Below are positions 33,994 to 43,246 of a stretch of 64,000 bases of DNA, one piece after another; the stretch's first letter is position 1, and every line of letters begins with the position of its first letter. The stretch spans positions 1 through 64,000 of the forward strand of contig NZ_VCKY01000024.1 of assembly GCF_005889735.1 (NCBI RefSeq), written 5' to 3'. A program made the translations under genes and the position numbers. Below the pieces are notes generated by a model. That model had not been told where the DNA came from, ran no database searches, and worked only from the letters and a program-made list of their open reading frames with translations. The DNA comes from Nonomuraea turkmeniaca. GTDB lineage: Bacteria > Actinomycetota > Actinomycetes > Streptosporangiales > Streptosporangiaceae.

Positions 33994-35085
33994 TTACTCC
34001 GTCTCGGCGAGGACCCGCTGGGCGACGGCGAAGGCGGCGTTGGCGGCGGGCACACCGCAGTAGACGGCGGTCTGCAGCAGCACCTCGCCGATCTCGTCGG
34101 GGGTCAGCCCGTTGCGCAGCGCGGCGCGTACGTGCATGGCCAGCTCCTCCAGGTGGCCCTGGGCGACGAGCGCGGTGAGCGTCACGCAGCTGCGGGCACG
34201 GCGGTCCAGGCCCGGCCTGGTCCAGATCTCGCCCCAGGCGTAGCGGGTGATGAAGTCCTGGAAGTCCCTGGTGAGGGGGGTGGTGCGGGCGATCGCCCGG
34301 TCCACGTGCGCGTCGCCGAGCACCTCCCGGCGCACCCGCATGCCCGGCACGGCCGGCAGGTGGGCCAGGAGCGCGGCCGTCACGCGGTCGGGCTGGTCGA
34401 CGTTGGCCAGGTGGGCGGCGCCGGGGAGCTCGACCAGCGTGGCGCCGGCAATGCCGTCGGCCAGCTGCCTGGCGTGGGCGGGCGGCGTCGCCGGGTCGTC
34501 CCGTCCCGCCACGACCAGCGTGGGGGCCTTGACCTCGGTCAGCGCGTCGCGCAGGTCGTAGGCCGACAGGGCGTCGCAGCAGGCGGCGTACCCCTCGGGG
34601 TCGGCGGCGGCCAGGTCGTCGAGCAGCGCCCGGTCGGCAGGCCCGGCGAACCAGCGCTGGGCCGTGGCCTCCAGCAGCGGCGCCGTGCCTTCCGCGCGGA
34701 CCAGCCGCGCCCGGTCCCGCCACGCCTCCGGCTCGCCGAACCTGGCGGAGGAGCAGATCATCGTGAGCGACCGCACCCGGTCGGGGCGGCCGAGCGCCAG
34801 GGTGGCGCCGATCGCGCCGCCGATGGAGACGCCCGCGTAGTGGAAGCCGTCGAAGCCCTGCGCGTCGGCCGCCTCCAGCACCATGCGCGCCAGATCGTCG
34901 ATCGAGCTCAGCGCGATCGCGGGGGAGCCGCCGTGGCCGGGCAGGTCGAATCTGAGCACCCGGAACGTCCGCGCGAGCGCGGCCAGCTGCGGCTCCCACA
35001 CCCGCAGGGACGTGCCCAGCGACGGCCCCAGGATCAGCGGCTCCCCGTTCGCCGGGCCGTCCAGCTGGTGCTGCAACATCGTCAT
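33994..35085 (-). CDS. pcaL: Fused 3-oxoadipate enol-lactonase / 4-carboxymuconolactone decarboxylase (PcaDC, PcaL)
   Basis: 363 residues. Residues 1-240 are an alpha/beta hydrolase with nucleophile elbow YAGVSIGGAIGATLALG and PTLVVAGRDDPATPP, ending in the His of GAAHLANVDQP (enol-lactonase). From about 250 the decarboxylase half follows: GMRVRREVLGDAHVDRAIAR, FITRYAWGEIWTRPGLD and HLEELAMHVRAALRNGLTPD. Together they convert carboxymuconolactone to 3-oxoadipate. ATG 35085 overlaps the pcaB stop; ATG 35079 has better spacing to AGGAGG and is equally possible. Such fusions are common in actinobacteria. Confidence 0.93.
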   Translation of the reverse strand: MTMLQHQLDGPANGEPLILGPSLGTSLRVWEPQLAALARTFRVLRFDLPGHGGSPAIALSSIDDLARMVLEAADAQGFDGFHYAGVSIGGAIGATLALGRPDRVRSLTMICSSARFGEPEAWRDRARLVRAEGTAPLLEATAQRWFAGPADRALLDDLAAADPEGYAACCDALSAYDLRDALTEVKAPTLVVAGRDDPATPPAHARQLADGIAGATLVELPGAAHLANVDQPDRVTAALLAHLPAVPGMRVRREVLGDAHVDRAIARTTPLTRDFQDFITRYAWGEIWTRPGLDRRARSCVTLTALVAQGHLEELAMHVRAALRNGLTPDEIGEVLLQTAVYCGVPAANAAFAVAQRVLAETE

Positions 35086-36308
35086 TCCTCCTCGAGCGCC
35101 CGGTCGACGAGGGCCCGTGCCGAGCCCGTGGAGCCGGACAGGGTCAGGTTGGCGCGCATGCGCTCCGGATGCACGCGCAGGTCCGAGACCAGCTCGGCGG
35201 CGTCGCGGGCGGCGCCCGCCACCAGGCGCAGGGCCTCGCGCAGCGGTTGCCATTCCGCGTGCCAGGCGCCGGACGGGCGCTCGTCCTCGGCGGCCAGCGA
35301 GCCGTACAGGGTGGCGGCCAGCGCGGGCAGCTGGCGGGCGGCGGCGGCGATCATCGTGGACCTGACGGGATTGTGCTTGTGGGGCATGGACGACGACCCG
35401 CCGCCGACGCCCTCGGTCACCTCGCCGATCTCGGTACGGGACAGGACGAGCACATCGGCCGCCATCTTGCCCAGCGCCCCGGCCGTGAACGCCAGCGCCC
35501 CGGCCAGATCGGCGACCGGCGTCCGCAACACGTGCCACGGCAACCGCGGCTCGGCCAGCCCGGCCTCGGCCGCGAACCGAGCCACGAGCACCATCCCGGC
35601 ATCGCCGCCCGCCGCGCCTATGCCGTCGCCGCCCGCTGCGCCTATGCCGTCGCCGCCCGCTGCGCCTATGCCGTCGCCGCCCGCCGGGCCGGGGGCTCCG
35701 GGGACGGCGGTGTCGTGGAAGGCGGCCAGGGTGCCGGCCGCGCCGCCGAGCTGGGCCGGGAGTGTGGCGCGGGCGGCGCGCAGGCGCGTGCGGGCGTCGG
35801 TGGCCAGCAGCCGCCAGCCCGCCGCCTTGAGCCCGAACGTCGTCGGCACCGCCTGCTGGGTGAGCGTCCGCGCGGCCATCAGGGTGTCGCGGTGCTCGGC
35901 CGCCAGCCGGGCGAGCGCGGCCACGACCCGGTCGAGGTCCGCCAGGACCACACCCAGCGTGCGGTACGCCACCAGCATGATCGCCGTATCGACGATGTCC
36001 TGGCTGGTCGCACCCCGATGCACGTACGCCCCGTACGGCGACGCGGCCTCGCGCAGATCCTCCACCAGCGGAATGACCGGATTGCCACCGGATCGAGCCC
36101 GCCGGACCAGCCCCGGCAGGTCGAAGGCGCCGGCTCGCGCGACGGCGGCCACGGCATCGGCCGCCGGACGCGGCACCAGGCCGAGCGCCGCCTGCGCCCG
36201 GGTCAGCGCCGCCTCGGCGTCCAGCATGGCCTGCAGGAAGGCGACGTCACCGGTCTCCTCGGCCGCGCCCCGCATCGGTGACAGCAGCCCGAGGTCCGCG
36301 CCGGGCAC
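35082..36308 (-). CDS. pcaB: 3-carboxy-cis,cis-muconate cycloisomerase, with internal repeat insert
   Basis: 408 residues of the fumarase/aspartase superfamily; the signature GGGSSSMPHKHNPVRSTMIA is intact, as is ASPYGAYVHRGATSQDIVDT. It cyclises carboxymuconate to the lactone. GTG 36308 begins 4 bases into the space around the pcaG stop; the open frame runs to 36485, but that part shadows pcaG. Odd: about residues 207-236 carry GGDGIGAA repeats encoded by 24-bp DNA repeats (35602-35690), inserted before VLVARFAAEAGL. The catalytic region is untouched. Confidence 0.92.
   Translation of the reverse strand: MPGADLGLLSPMRGAAEETGDVAFLQAMLDAEAALTRAQAALGLVPRPAADAVAAVARAGAFDLPGLVRRARSGGNPVIPLVEDLREAASPYGAYVHRGATSQDIVDTAIMLVAYRTLGVVLADLDRVVAALARLAAEHRDTLMAARTLTQQAVPTTFGLKAAGWRLLATDARTRLRAARATLPAQLGGAAGTLAAFHDTAVPGAPGPAGGDGIGAAGGDGIGAAGGDGIGAAGGDAGMVLVARFAAEAGLAEPRLPWHVLRTPVADLAGALAFTAGALGKMAADVLVLSRTEIGEVTEGVGGGSSSMPHKHNPVRSTMIAAAARQLPALAATLYGSLAAEDERPSGAWHAEWQPLREALRLVAGAARDAAELVSDLRVHPERMRANLTLSGSTGSARALVDRALEEE
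35602..35690. repeat. 24-bp in-frame tandem repeat inside pcaB
   Basis: Units begin at 35617, 35641 and 35665 (plus-strand phase CCTATGCCGTCGCCGCCC), with partial copies on each side. Each unit encodes GGDGIGAA. The length is a multiple of three, so copy-number change would not break the gene. Confidence 0.85.
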
Positions 36309-36309
36309 G

Positions 36310-36846
36310 TCACCCGAAGTCAAGGAAGACCGTCTCCTTCTCGCCCTGCAAATGGATGTCGAACCGGTAGAACCCCTCGCGCTCCGCCACCGCGACCAGC
36401 GTCTCCCGCCGGTGCGCCGGCAGCCCGTCGAGGAAGGCGTCCTGCCCGAAGTAGATGCGGGTGTACAGGTGGTGGAGCAGGCCACGCGCGAACACGCACA
36501 CGCTGATGTACCCGTTGCCGGGCATGAGCGTGCGCAGCGCGTACCGGCCGTCGGCGTCGGTCGGGACCCGCCCGAAGCCGGTGAAGTCCAGCCCGTGCCG
36601 CCCGATGACGGCCCCGGTCACCGGGTCCCGCCGCAGCGATCCCGGCGCCCCGCTCAGGTCGCCGGACGGGTCGGCCTGCCAGAACTCCAGCAGCGCGTCC
36701 GGCACCGGGTCGCCCGCCCCGTCGTACACGTACCCGTGAACGGTGATCCCGCCCCCGTCGTTCAGTGGGGCCAGATCGCCGCCGCCCGGGAACGGCAGCG
36801 CGTAGCCGTAGAACGGGCCCACGGTCTGCGAAGGCGTCGCCTTCAT
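36310..36846 (-). CDS. pcaG: Protocatechuate 3,4-dioxygenase alpha subunit
   Basis: 178 residues with TPSQTVGPFYGYALPF at the N terminus, the usual alpha-subunit opening, and GHGYVYDGAGDPVPDALLEF-like dioxygenase core (VHGYVYDGAGDPVPDALLEF). It lacks the full iron-ligand set of the beta subunit, as expected. Forms the (alpha-beta-Fe) complex with PcaH and overlaps its gene by 4 bp. Confidence 0.94.
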   Translation of the reverse strand: MKATPSQTVGPFYGYALPFPGGGDLAPLNDGGGITVHGYVYDGAGDPVPDALLEFWQADPSGDLSGAPGSLRRDPVTGAVIGRHGLDFTGFGRVPTDADGRYALRTLMPGNGYISVCVFARGLLHHLYTRIYFGQDAFLDGLPAHRRETLVAVAEREGFYRFDIHLQGEKETVFLDFG

Positions 36847-37595
36847 CGGCCCTCCTCCATCCAGGTCGCCGCCGGCCCGTCCAGCACGATGTCCCACCGG
36901 TAGCCGAGGGACCACTCGGGCACGGACAGGTCGTGCTCGTAGGCGGCCACGAGCCGCTGCCTGGCCCGCTCGTCCGTCACCGACTGCAACACCGGGTCGT
37001 ACGCGAACAGCGGATCGTTCGGGAAGTACATCTGCGTGACCAGCCGCTGCGTGAAGGCCGCGCCGAACACCGAGAAGTGGATGTGCGCGGGACGCCAGGC
37101 GTTGACGTGGTTGCGCCACGGGTACGCGCCCGGCTTGATCGTGGTGAACGAGTACCGGCCCTCGTCGTCGGTCAGGCACCGGCCCACCCCGGTGAAGTTG
37201 GGGTCCAGCGGCGCGGGATGGTCGTCACGCTGGTGCGGGTACCGGCCGGAGGCGTTGGCCTGCCAGACCTCCACCAGCTGGCCGCGTACCGGCCGCCCGG
37301 CGCGGTCGAGCACCCGCCCCTGCACGGTGATCCGCTCGCCGAGCGGCTCGCCGGCGTGCTGCTTGGTCAGGTCCGCGTCGAGCGCGGTGACGTCGGTGAC
37401 GCCGAAGACCGGCCCGGTCAGCTCGACCGCCTCCGGTTCCTTCACCATGATCAGCGGCTGCTTGGGGTGGCGTAGCACGCTGCTGCGATAGGGGGCGAAG
37501 TCACGCGGGGGGTGGTTCGCCTCCTGGCCGTCGCAGTCCTTGTGGAGGTCGGCGATCTCGCCGTCGATGTCCGCTTGGGTGAGGGGTGGGGTCAT
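36843..37595 (-). CDS. pcaH: Protocatechuate 3,4-dioxygenase beta subunit
   Basis: 250 residues. The non-haem Fe(III) ligands of the family are visible: Tyr in NASGRYPHQRD, Tyr in IKPGAYPWRNHVN, and two His in RPAHIHFSVFG. Cleaves protocatechuate between the hydroxyls to 3-carboxymuconate. LDPNFTGVGRCLTDDEGRYS matches other PcaH proteins. ATG 37595, 5 bp downstream of pcaF. Confidence 0.95.
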   Translation of the reverse strand: MTPPLTQADIDGEIADLHKDCDGQEANHPPRDFAPYRSSVLRHPKQPLIMVKEPEAVELTGPVFGVTDVTALDADLTKQHAGEPLGERITVQGRVLDRAGRPVRGQLVEVWQANASGRYPHQRDDHPAPLDPNFTGVGRCLTDDEGRYSFTTIKPGAYPWRNHVNAWRPAHIHFSVFGAAFTQRLVTQMYFPNDPLFAYDPVLQSVTDERARQRLVAAYEHDLSVPEWSLGYRWDIVLDGPAATWMEEGR

Positions 37596-37600
37596 GGTGC

Positions 37601-38746
37601 CTACCTTTCCAGTACGACGGCCAGGCCCTGACCGACGCCGATGCAGAGACAAGCCAGCCCGGTGCCGGTGCCGGCCGCCGCCAGCCGGTGCGCCACGGTG
37701 CCGGTGACGCGGGCGCCGGAGGCGCCGAGGGGGTGGCCGAGCGCGATCGCCCCGCCGTTCGGGTTGACGATGGCGGGGTCGAGGTCCGGCAGCTCGGCCA
37801 GGCAGCCGAGGACTTGGGCGGCGAACGCCTCGTTCAGCTCGGCCGTGTCCAGGTCGCCGAGCGTCTTGCCGGCCTTGGCGAGGGCCTTCCGCGCGGCTTC
37901 GACCGGCCCGAGGCCGAAGTAACAGGGTTCGAGCGCGCTGGCGGCGCCGGCGGTGATCCGCGCCAGGGGCTCGCGGCCGCGCAGCCCGGCCTCGTCGGTG
38001 AGCAGCAGTGCCGCCGCGCCGTCGTTGAGCGGGGAGGAGTTGCCCGCGGTGACCGTGCCGTCCTTGCGGAAGACCGGCTTGAGCCGGGCGAGCGCCTCCA
38101 GCGAGGTATCTTCGCGGATGCCCTCGTCCCTGGTCATCCCGGCGATCGGGACGATCTCCCCGTCGAAGGACGCCTTGGCCGCCTTCTGGTGGCTGGCCAG
38201 CGCGTACGCGTCCTGCTCGTCCCGCGTGATGCCGTGCTTGTCGGCGATCAGCTCGGCGCCCTCGCCGAGCGGCACGGTGTGCTCGGCCGGCATCTTCGGG
38301 TTGACCAGCCGCCAGCCGAGCGTGGTGGACACCAGCTCCTGCCCGCCGGCGGGGAACGCCCGCTCCGGTTTGGGCAGCACCCACGGGGCGCGGGTCATCG
38401 ACTCCACGCCGCCGGCGATCACGGTGGACGCGTCGCCGAGCGCGATCATCCGGTACGCCTGGATGACGGCCTCCATACCGGAGCCGCACAGCCGGTTCAC
38501 GGTCGCGCCGGGCGTGGACACCGGCAGCCCGGCCAGCAGCGCGGCCATGCGGGCGACGTTGCGGTTCTCCTCGCCCGCGCCGTTGGCGTTGCCGAAGATC
38601 ACCTCGTCGGGGGCGGTCACGTCGTTGCGCTCGGCGATGGCCGCGACGACGTGGGCGGCCAGGTCGTCGGGGCGGATGCCGGCCAGCGCCCCGCCGTGCC
38701 GGCCGAAGGGCGTGCGGACGGCGTCCACGATGTAGACGGTGTTCAT
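37601..38746 (-). CDS. pcaF: Beta-ketoadipyl-CoA thiolase
   Basis: 381 residues of the thiolase family. Acyl-enzyme Cys in [41 protein letters not shown] with the active His, and CIGVGQG at the end with the second Cys. Cleaves 3-oxoadipyl-CoA to succinyl-CoA and acetyl-CoA. Overlaps pcaJ by 4 bp. Gene context, rather than sequence alone, distinguishes it from acetoacetyl-CoA thiolase. Confidence 0.93.
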   Translation of the reverse strand: MNTVYIVDAVRTPFGRHGGALAGIRPDDLAAHVVAAIAERNDVTAPDEVIFGNANGAGEENRNVARMAALLAGLPVSTPGATVNRLCGSGMEAVIQAYRMIALGDASTVIAGGVESMTRAPWVLPKPERAFPAGGQELVSTTLGWRLVNPKMPAEHTVPLGEGAELIADKHGITRDEQDAYALASHQKAAKASFDGEIVPIAGMTRDEGIREDTSLEALARLKPVFRKDGTVTAGNSSPLNDGAAALLLTDEAGLRGREPLARITAGAASALEPCYFGLGPVEAARKALAKAGKTLGDLDTAELNEAFAAQVLGCLAELPDLDPAIVNPNGGAIALGHPLGASGARVTGTVAHRLAAAGTGTGLACLCIGVGQGLAVVLER

Positions 38747-39372
38747 GCCAGCACCTCGGCTTCCGTACGGTCCCGCAGCTCGTCCACGCTCACGCCCGGC
38801 GCCGTCTCCACCAGGCGCAGCCCGTCCCCGGTCACGTCGAGCACGCCGAGGTCGGTGATGATCCGGTGGACGCACGCCTGGCCGGTGAGCGGCAGCGAGC
38901 ACGCCTTGACGATCTTCGGTGAGCCGTCCTTGGCGGTGTGGTCCATGATCACGATGACCTTGCGCGCGCCGTGGACCAGGTCCATCGCCCCGCCCATACC
39001 CTTGACCAGCTTCCCCGGAACCATCCAGTTGGCCAGGTCACCGGCGGCCGAGACCTGCATCGCGCCCAGCACCGCCACGTCGATGTGCCCGCCGCGGATC
39101 ATGCCGAACGACAGCGACGAGTCGAAGAACGCCGCCCCGTCCCGCACGGTCACCGTCTCCTTGCCCGCGTTGATCAGGTCGGGGTCGACCTCGTCCTCGG
39201 TGGGGTAGGGGCCGACGCCGAGGACGCCGTTCTCCGAGTGCAGGATCACGTCCACGTCGGCGGGCAGGAACGACGGGATGCGGGTGGGCAGGCCGATGCC
39301 CAGGTTCACGTAGTCGCCGTCGCGCAGCTCGGCCGCCGCGCGGGCCACCATCTCGTCACGCGTCCAGCTCAT
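38743..39372 (-). CDS. pcaJ: 3-oxoadipate CoA-transferase subunit B
   Basis: 209 residues. [17 protein letters not shown] and the catalytic glutamate in [13 protein letters not shown] are typical for CoA-transferase family I beta subunits. Works with PcaI to activate 3-oxoadipate using succinyl-CoA. ATGA overlaps on both sides. Confidence 0.94.
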   Translation of the reverse strand: MSWTRDEMVARAAAELRDGDYVNLGIGLPTRIPSFLPADVDVILHSENGVLGVGPYPTEDEVDPDLINAGKETVTVRDGAAFFDSSLSFGMIRGGHIDVAVLGAMQVSAAGDLANWMVPGKLVKGMGGAMDLVHGARKVIVIMDHTAKDGSPKIVKACSLPLTGQACVHRIITDLGVLDVTGDGLRLVETAPGVSVDELRDRTEAEVLA

Positions 39373-40148
39373 GAGCGAACAGTCCCTCCTGTCGGAGCTG
39401 CGGAAATGGTGCGCCGCTCGATGCCCTTGTCGGCCGCCTGCTCGGGGGTGAGCACGAGCACCCGCTGGACGAAGACGCCGGGCAGGTGCACCTCGTCGGG
39501 GTCCAGCTCGGTCAGCTCCTCCACCTCGGCGATCGTGATCCGCCCGGCCATGGCGGCGAGGGGGTTGAAGTTCCTGGCGGCCTTGCTGAAGACCAGGTTG
39601 CCGTGCCGGTCGCCTTTCGCCGCCCGGACCAGCGCGAAGTCCGTCGTGATGCTGTGCTCGAGCACGTACGGGCGGCCGTCGAACTCGCGCACCTCCTTGG
39701 GCGGCGAGGCGACCGCGATCGACCCGTCCGGGTGGTGGCGCAGCGGCAGGCCGCCGTCGGCCACCGGCGTGCCGACCCCGGCCGGGGTGTAGAAGGCGGG
39801 GATGCCGCTGCCGCCCGCGCGCAGCCGCTCGGCCAGGCTGCCCTGTGGCGTCAGCTCCACCTCCAGCTCGCCCCCGAGGTACTGCCGGGCGAACTCCTTG
39901 TTGTCGCCGATGTACGAGGCCGTCACCCGGGCGATGCGCCCGGCCGCCAGCAGCACGCCGAGGCCGCCGCCGTCGACGCCGCAGTTGTTCGACACCACGG
40001 CGATGCCGGTGACGCCGGTGTTGTAGAGGGCCTGGATCAGCACGTTGGGGATGCCGCTCAGCCCGAAGCCGCCGACCGCGAACGACGCGCCGTCGCGCAC
40101 GCCGGCCAGCGCCTCCTCGGCGGTCGCGACCACCTTGTCTCTCCGCAC
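39369..40148 (-). CDS. pcaI: 3-oxoadipate CoA-transferase subunit A
   Basis: 259 residues from GTG 40148, which follows TGGAGCG. The core has [39 protein letters not shown] and [20 protein letters not shown], typical of alpha subunits. ATG 40178 is an in-frame alternative adding [10 protein letters not shown], but it lies inside the inverted repeat of the promoter and has no ribosome site. First gene of the pca operon. Confidence 0.92.
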   Translation of the reverse strand: MRRDKVVATAEEALAGVRDGASFAVGGFGLSGIPNVLIQALYNTGVTGIAVVSNNCGVDGGGLGVLLAAGRIARVTASYIGDNKEFARQYLGGELEVELTPQGSLAERLRAGGSGIPAFYTPAGVGTPVADGGLPLRHHPDGSIAVASPPKEVREFDGRPYVLEHSITTDFALVRAAKGDRHGNLVFSKAARNFNPLAAMAGRITIAEVEELTELDPDEVHLPGVFVQRVLVLTPEQAADKGIERRTISAAPTGGTVRS

Positions 40149-40176
40149 GACGCTCCATTCACCCCGGAGTGTTCGC

Positions 40177-40198
40177 ATAGTGAACTTTTGTCCACTAT
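40177..40198. promoter_or_regulatory. Inverted repeat operator between pcaI and the IclR gene
   Basis: ATAGTG and CACTAT arms separated by 10 bp in an AT-rich stretch. The arrangement fits an IclR-type (PcaR/PcaU) site controlling both divergent genes. A plus-strand promoter TTGTCC-N17-TATCTG (40188-40216) has its -35 inside the repeat. Confidence 0.6.
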
Positions 40199-40258
40199 TG
40201 TGTGGTCGAGTATCTGTAATGAGAGGCGCTCCTGTCAAAGGATCTCGAGGGGTGGGCG

Positions 40259-41776
40259 ATGGAACCGGCCGGAACCCTGGAACGCGGCCTGGCCGTGCTG
40301 CGCGTGCTGGCCGGCGACCCGCGCCGCCGCCTGGGCCCGACCGACCTGGTGCGCGCGACCGGTCTGGCCCGGTCCACGGTGGACCGTGTGCTGGCCACCT
40401 TCGCCCACCTCGGCTACGTACGTCTCGAGGAACGGGAGGTGCGGCTCGCACCGCGGCTGATGGAGCTGGGGGAGGCGTACCTGGCCTGTGCCGGCCTGCG
40501 TGACGTGTTGTCCCCGTTCGCCGAGCGGCTGGCCGAGGACCTCGACGAGTCGGTGTCGCTGGCCGTGCCGGACGGTGCCGCCGGAATCGAGCATGTGCGC
40601 TTCATCGGCCAGTTCACCCGGCGGCGCACCATGTCCGTCGCCTTCCGGGTCGGGGACCTGCTGCCCGCCGACCGGTGCGCGGCCGGTCTCGCGCTGACCG
40701 ACCCCTCGGCGTCGTGGGCCGAGGACGACCAGCTCGTCGAGCCGGGCCTGGTGGCGGTCGCGGTGCCCGTACGGGACCAGCACGGCGGAGCGGTCTGCGC
40801 GGTCAGCGTGGTCAGCCACACCAGCAGGCACACCGCCGCGGGGCTGCGCGAGCACGCCCTTCCCCGGCTGCTCAAGACGGTCGCCGAGATGGAGACGGCG
40901 CTGGCCCGGCCGGCCCCCGAGCCGCACAGGGACGTCGCCGCCGAGGACGCCTCACGGGCCGCCAAGAAGGAGCTGGGCGCCGGATACCTGCAGTCGCTCG
41001 CCCGCGGCCTGGCCGTCCTGGTGTCGCTCGGCACCGCGCCCGGCGGCTCGACCCTGGCCGACGCGGCGAGGGTCACCGGGCAGCCGCGGGCGACCGTGCG
41101 CCGCGCGATCCAGACGCTGGAACGGCTCGGCTACGTGGCCGCCGACGGCTCCCGGTTCGTGCTGCTGCCCAAGGTCCTCGAGCTCGGGTACGCCCACCTG
41201 TCCGGGCGTGCCTTCCGCGCCGTCGTGCAGCCGCACCTCGCCGATCTAGTGGCCCGCGTGCACGAGTCGGCCTCGGTGGCCGTGTTGTCCGGCGACGACA
41301 TCGTCTACCTGGCCCGCGTGCCGACCCAGCGGATCATGAGCGTCGACATCACCGTCGGCACCCGCTTCCCCGCGTACGCGACCTCCATGGGGCGGGTGCT
41401 CCTGGCCGACCGGCCGGAGGAGCGGCTGGAGGACATCACCCCCAGGCCGCTGTCCCGGCACACCATCACCACCACCGCCGAGCTCAAAGCGGTCGTGCGG
41501 CAGGCCGCCGCGGACGGGTACGCCCTGGTCGACCAGGAGCTGGAGGAGGGCGTGCGCTCACTCGCGGTCCCCATCAGGGACCGGGCCGGGCGGGTGGTCG
41601 CGGCCGTGAACGTCGCCACGCACGCCAGCCGCGCCACCCCCGCCGACCTGGTACGCGACGTCCTGCCCGCGCTCCAGGACGCCGCAGCCCGCATGGAGGC
41701 CGACCTGGCGCACGTCCACGGCCCCGCCTGGAACGGCGCCCTGCCCGAGACCGTCAGGCTCGGCGGTCAGAAGTAA
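40259..41776 (+). CDS. Double-length IclR regulator of the pca operon
   Basis: 505 residues made of two tandem IclR units. First unit: winged helix LERGLAVLRVLAGDPRRRLG and a short effector domain to about 215. Second unit from about 240: YLQSLARGLAVLVSLGTAPG, ATVRRAIQTLERLGYVAADG, then a full effector domain with RIMSVDITVGTRFPAYATSM and GYALVDQELEEGVRSLAVPI. The second effector domain is the better conserved. Divergent from pcaI; ortholog of PcaR/PcaU-type regulators that respond to protocatechuate or 3-oxoadipate. Its 3' end overlaps the convergent hydrolase gene by 10 bp. Confidence 0.9.
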   Translation: MEPAGTLERGLAVLRVLAGDPRRRLGPTDLVRATGLARSTVDRVLATFAHLGYVRLEEREVRLAPRLMELGEAYLACAGLRDVLSPFAERLAEDLDESVSLAVPDGAAGIEHVRFIGQFTRRRTMSVAFRVGDLLPADRCAAGLALTDPSASWAEDDQLVEPGLVAVAVPVRDQHGGAVCAVSVVSHTSRHTAAGLREHALPRLLKTVAEMETALARPAPEPHRDVAAEDASRAAKKELGAGYLQSLARGLAVLVSLGTAPGGSTLADAARVTGQPRATVRRAIQTLERLGYVAADGSRFVLLPKVLELGYAHLSGRAFRAVVQPHLADLVARVHESASVAVLSGDDIVYLARVPTQRIMSVDITVGTRFPAYATSMGRVLLADRPEERLEDITPRPLSRHTITTTAELKAVVRQAAADGYALVDQELEEGVRSLAVPIRDRAGRVVAAVNVATHASRATPADLVRDVLPALQDAAARMEADLAHVHGPAWNGALPETVRLGGQK

Positions 41777-43026
41777 CGCGGGAACAGGTCCGTCGTCGGC
41801 CAGGTGGTCACCTTGCCGATCTGCTCGTTGATGCGCGGGCTGAGCGCGTCGAAGTCGAGCGACCCCGTCTCCTCGCCCCGGTTGAACAGCGCGGCGTAGG
41901 TGAAGCCGTTCTGCAGGCGGGCGGTGTAGGTGTAGGTGCCCGGCAGCCCGCCGCTGTGCCAGGTGTTGAGGTGGCCCGTCACCTGCCGCACCCACAGCCC
42001 CGCGCCGTACCAGGCGCCGCCCTCGTTGACGCCGATCTCCGGCTTGGCCAGCATCCGGCCGATGGAGGTGGCGTTCAGCACCGCGCCGGGCGCGTCCAGC
42101 ACTCTCGCGAACCGCACCAGATCCACCGCCGAGGCCAGCCACCCGCCGCCCGGCCCGCGATTCTCCATACTGAACCCGCCGTAGGGCGCCGGCACGATCG
42201 TGCCCGACGCGTCCGTGACGGTCTTGCTCGTCTGGTCCGACTCGTAGACCACCTCGCCGGCCGCGCGGTGCGCCTTGAGGGTACGTCCGAGGCGCAGCCG
42301 GGTGATGCCGACCGGCGCGAGGATCTTCTGCTTGACGTACGACTCGTAGCTCATGCCGGACACCTTCTCGACGATCATGCCGAGCAGCAGGTAGCCGTAG
42401 TTGCTGTAGGCGTACCTGCTGCCGGGGTCGAAGTCGAGGGGCCGCCCGCCGGCGTACTGCACGATGTGGGCGCGCGTGATCGGGAGCGGCACCTGCAACG
42501 TCGAGGCGATGGTGTGGTCCAGGTAGAGGTAGTCGCGCGAGATGTCGCGATCCCAGCCGCCCGTGTGCTGCAACAACCGCCACACCGTCACGTTCCGCAA
42601 CCGGGAGTCGGCCGCGGTGGACAGGCCGAGCAGGGTCGCGACGGACGTCCCCAGGCTCAGCTTGCCGTCCTGCGCCAGCCGCATGATCGCCACGGCGGTG
42701 ATGTGCTTGCTGAGACTCGCGATGCGGAACAACGACGTCGGCGACACCGTGGGCACCGACGGATCGTCGCTGTAGCGATAGGCCCTGGCCAGCACGAGCT
42801 TGCCGTTCTTGGTGATGGCCAGCTGCGCGCAGGAGATCTTGCGCTCCTCGACGTAGGTCTTCAGCACGTTGTCGAAACCCGCCAGCGCGGCCGGCGCCAC
42901 CCCCGACGTCTGAACGGTTGCGGCCAGGGCCGGGCGCGGCGCTTGTAAGGCGGCTGCGGGCAACGCCACAGCGCCGGCCTGCAGGAACCGTCGTCTCGTC
43001 AAACCTGAGTGATCGTTTATAGGCAT
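41767..43026 (-). CDS. Tat-exported class C beta-lactamase-like serine hydrolase
   Basis: 419 residues. Tat signal TRRRFLQAGAVALPAAAL; catalytic SxxK in FRIASLSKHITAVAIM; YxN in YAYSNYGYLLLG; HSG in TWHSGGLPGTYTY. Family members are esterases, D-aminopeptidases or beta-lactamases. The function is not predictable here. The ribosome site is weak. Confidence 0.88.
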   Translation of the reverse strand: MPINDHSGLTRRRFLQAGAVALPAAALQAPRPALAATVQTSGVAPAALAGFDNVLKTYVEERKISCAQLAITKNGKLVLARAYRYSDDPSVPTVSPTSLFRIASLSKHITAVAIMRLAQDGKLSLGTSVATLLGLSTAADSRLRNVTVWRLLQHTGGWDRDISRDYLYLDHTIASTLQVPLPITRAHIVQYAGGRPLDFDPGSRYAYSNYGYLLLGMIVEKVSGMSYESYVKQKILAPVGITRLRLGRTLKAHRAAGEVVYESDQTSKTVTDASGTIVPAPYGGFSMENRGPGGGWLASAVDLVRFARVLDAPGAVLNATSIGRMLAKPEIGVNEGGAWYGAGLWVRQVTGHLNTWHSGGLPGTYTYTARLQNGFTYAALFNRGEETGSLDFDALSPRINEQIGKVTTWPTTDLFPRYF

Positions 43027-43246
43027 GTCCAGATTTCTACTGGATCGCCGGTTGTTGCGGGTGCCTTACACGGCTTTTCGGGTGATTTCTTAGGTTCCTT
43101 CCGCACGATCGCCGGCGTGGGAAGGATCGTGCCGCCGTTGCCTGGCAAGACCATCCGACTGGTGGCGCCGATCGTCGTGATCAGCGTTCGGTATCCCTCC
43201 TTGCCGGGATGGACGAGGGAGTCAAGCCCGATGCAAACTGATCCCC

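Noticed and set aside
33994-35085. pcaDC fusion as a novelty
   Set aside because: Such enol-lactonase/decarboxylase fusions (PcaL) are well known in actinobacteria.
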